DNA of 41,392 bases from Lyngbya confervoides BDU141951 (GTDB taxonomy: Bacteria; Cyanobacteriota; Cyanobacteriia; Thermosynechococcales; Thermosynechococcaceae): NCBI RefSeq assembly GCF_000817775.3, contig NZ_JTHE03000039.1:11492-52883 (forward strand). Reading direction: 5' to 3'. A program made the translations under genes and the position numbers. Below are positions 39,496 to 41,392 of this stretch, one piece after another. Below the pieces are notes generated by a model. That model was not told where the DNA came from, did no database searches, and worked only from the letters and a program-made list of their open reading frames with translations. Within the stretch, counting starts at the first letter, position 1. Each line of letters opens with the position of its first letter.

Positions 39496-41334
39496 ATGGT
39501 CAAGCATTGCCAACCCAGACCCATCCGTGCCCAAGGATCCGATGTGACCCGACGGATTGCTTTTATCGGTCATCCCAATACGGGTAAGTCAACCTTCTTT
39601 AATCGAGTCACGAAGGCAAATTCGGCCATTGCGAACTGGCCCGGCTTAACCATCGACCTCCAGGTTGCGGTGGTTAAACTAGATCAAGAGGTGGTCGAAT
39701 GTGTGGATTTACCGGGAATTTACGACCTTAACAGCTATTCCGATGATGAGCGGGTGGTTTGCCATTTTTTAGAGCGCAATGCCGTCAACTTAGTGGTAGT
39801 GGTGCTGAATGCCACCCAAATCGACCGCCAATTCGGCCTACTCCTGCAAATTAAAGCCCTGGGATTGCCGGCGATCGCCATCTTAAACTGTGCTGACGAA
39901 GCGAAACGCTATGGCGTGCAGGTTGATGCCCGCACCTTGAGCAAACGGGTCGGGGTGCCGATTTATCCCATCAGCGCCAAGTATGGCGAGGGCTGTCACC
40001 TTGCCTTGCAAGGCATTACACAAAGCGTTCAAAAACAAACCGTCGCCTATCAGGTTTCTCATCTCCGCCAGGGCCTCGCTGAACAAAATCTTCAAGCAGC
40101 AGAGGTTGCAGCCATGCTTCAGGGAGTGGTGAACATGCCCTCTGTTACGGCCAAAACCTTTACCCACACAATTGATGGGATTCTCCTGCATCCCCTTTGG
40201 GGAATGCCCATCTTTTTCGCCTCCATGTTTGGAATTTTCAGGTTAATTTGGAGCGTGGGCTTACCCAGTGCAGATGTCGTTGATGCCGTGACTGGCTGGC
40301 TGCAACGGGTCCTATGGGAGCCCCTCCTTTCTCCACTGCCCGTGGTGCTGCATGATTTGCTGCTCGATGGGGTATGGACCGGTTTTGCTGCGCTGATCTC
40401 CTTTGTGCCGTTAGTGGCAATTTTTTTCATGATCATGAGCTGCTTAGAGGGAAGCGGCTACCTCTCGCGGGCCGCCTATCTCATGGATGCGCTGATGGGA
40501 CGGTTGGGCTTGGATGGACGAACCTTTGTGCTGCAAATGATGGGCTTTGGTTGTAATGTCCCTGCAATCATGGGAACCCGGATAATGCGCAGTCGGAGTA
40601 TGCGGCTTTTGGCCATGCTGGTGATTCCCTTTTCTCTGTGTTCGGCAAGGCTACAGGTTTTTATCTTTATTTTGGCGGCAGTTCTGCCCGGTTATCAGGG
40701 AGCGATCGCCCTATTTCTCCTCTACATCGTGAGCTTCGTGACGGCGTTTACCGTGGCAGCTCTTTTGAGTCGCCTAAAATACTTTGAAGTTCGCGATCCC
40801 TTCGTCCTGGAACTTCCCCCCTACCGATGGCCCACCCTTCGCCAGATTGTTCTCAGAGTTTGGGGCGAGATGAAGGAATTTGTGCTGCGTCTCTCCCTCT
40901 TCATGGTCATTGGCAGTAGTCTCATTTGGTTTTTAACTGCCTTTCCCCGAGGAAGTGTGGGGCTAGACAGCTGGGCAGGACAGTTTGGCAGCCTCTTCCA
41001 ACCCTTCATGACCCCCCTGGGACTCAATCCCTTGCTGACGGTGTCTCTGGTGTTTGGATTTGTGGCAAAGGAAGTTCAAATCGCCGCTCTGAGCGTTCTC
41101 TATGGACTCAGCAATGCGGCTACCACGCAAGAATTGGGGACAAGTCTTACCTTTTCGCAGGGGTTTAGCTATTGTCTGTTCAGCCTGATTTATCTGCCCT
41201 GTCTTACAACCCTTGGGGCGATTTGGAGAGAATCTAAATCCATCCGCTACACGCTATTAACCATTGCTATCCCTCTCTGTACGGCATGGATTGCCAGCTT
41301 TTTATTTTATCAGGGGGGTGTGACCAAGATTTGA
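39496..41334 (+). CDS. feoB: FeoB, ferrous iron transport protein B
   Basis: 612 aa, short form. The G domain has GHPNTGKSTFFNRVTKA (G1), NWPGLTI (G2 region), DLPGIYDLNSYS (G3) and LNCADEAKRYGV (G4, where most FeoB have N-M-A-D). After a GDI-like helical part, the membrane core has two Gate motifs: LSRAAYLMDALMGRLGLDGR onwards to GFGCNVPAIMGTR, and CSARLQVFIF. A second half ends with FVAKEVQIAALSVLYGL. It moves Fe2+ across the cytoplasmic membrane, driven by GTP-linked gating. It lacks a separate FeoC gene. Confidence 0.95.
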   Translation: MVKHCQPRPIRAQGSDVTRRIAFIGHPNTGKSTFFNRVTKANSAIANWPGLTIDLQVAVVKLDQEVVECVDLPGIYDLNSYSDDERVVCHFLERNAVNLVVVVLNATQIDRQFGLLLQIKALGLPAIAILNCADEAKRYGVQVDARTLSKRVGVPIYPISAKYGEGCHLALQGITQSVQKQTVAYQVSHLRQGLAEQNLQAAEVAAMLQGVVNMPSVTAKTFTHTIDGILLHPLWGMPIFFASMFGIFRLIWSVGLPSADVVDAVTGWLQRVLWEPLLSPLPVVLHDLLLDGVWTGFAALISFVPLVAIFFMIMSCLEGSGYLSRAAYLMDALMGRLGLDGRTFVLQMMGFGCNVPAIMGTRIMRSRSMRLLAMLVIPFSLCSARLQVFIFILAAVLPGYQGAIALFLLYIVSFVTAFTVAALLSRLKYFEVRDPFVLELPPYRWPTLRQIVLRVWGEMKEFVLRLSLFMVIGSSLIWFLTAFPRGSVGLDSWAGQFGSLFQPFMTPLGLNPLLTVSLVFGFVAKEVQIAALSVLYGLSNAATTQELGTSLTFSQGFSYCLFSLIYLPCLTTLGAIWRESKSIRYTLLTIAIPLCTAWIASFLFYQGGVTKI

Positions 41335-41392
41335 TGTGAGTCATCAGACCTGATATTCTTTAGGGGTAGGCTTCTGTTGGAGGAGATTGGGT

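Noticed and set aside
1-41392. tRNA genes or CRISPR arrays
   Set aside because: No cloverleaf with a GGTTCGAATC-like T-loop and no regularly spaced repeats with unique spacers were seen.

Overview
This is a cyanobacterial chromosome segment. The evidence is the many GCGATCGC (HIP1) octamers in almost every gene-bearing stretch, plus cyanobacteria-specific families: a PetP-like small cytochrome b6f subunit, a Get3d-type ATPase, the DUF3122 and Tll0287-like (DUF3365) proteins, and an orthocaspase. The genus cannot be read from the sequence. No rRNA, tRNA or CRISPR array was seen.

Region 1 (1-13072) is an accessory island, visibly AT-richer than the rest and full of decay. A two-gene conflict module on the minus strand (multi-TIR-like protein plus nSTAND1-WD40 NTPase) has lost its promoter-proximal part to a truncated insertion sequence. 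Next come a doubly broken VapBC-type pair, an intact SNF2 helicase/SWIM zinc-finger operon, a headless Uma2 gene, an intact MazEF pair, a decayed IS1-like transposase, a second broken antitoxin/PIN pair, a complete IS630-type element (1200 bp, TA-flanked, with an A8 slippery site), a DUF2834 membrane protein whose stop codon lies at the IS junction, and an intact HigBA pair. Four toxin-antitoxin modules sit within 9.3 kb: two intact, two dead.

Region 2 (13400-34560) is mostly core or housekeeping, with denser GC. It holds DUF1206 and Trk-like/RCK_C membrane proteins, a stress-type membrane protein, an SDR, a small metal-binding HMA protein, gluconate kinase, a NUDIX-alcohol dehydrogenase-kinase-like operon, pyruvate dehydrogenase E2 (pdhC), Get3d, PetP, an ABC1/UbiB kinase, a MAPEG protein, a 703-aa caspase-fold protein with a degenerate catalytic dyad plus an EF-hand, a Rieske oxygenase, a nucleoside deoxyribosyltransferase-like protein, BioA, an M42/M20-like aminopeptidase and a secreted-type CAP-RTX protein. 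Short tandem duplications sit on or just after several stop codons.

Region 3 (34700-41334) is a sulfur/iron block on the plus strand. A beheaded HdrC-like fragment is translationally coupled to HdrB. Then come a sulfide:quinone oxidoreductase-like flavoprotein, a six-cysteine ArsR-family repressor, a Tll0287-like c-type heme protein, a DUF3122 protein, and FeoA-FeoB with a Fur-like half-site in front. The sqr-arsR-DUF3365-DUF3122 genes are spaced and overlapped like one operon. The best reading is sulfide/persulfide-responsive electron transfer beside ferrous iron uptake. This cluster and the degenerate orthocaspase are the most attractive candidates for undescribed biology in the window.
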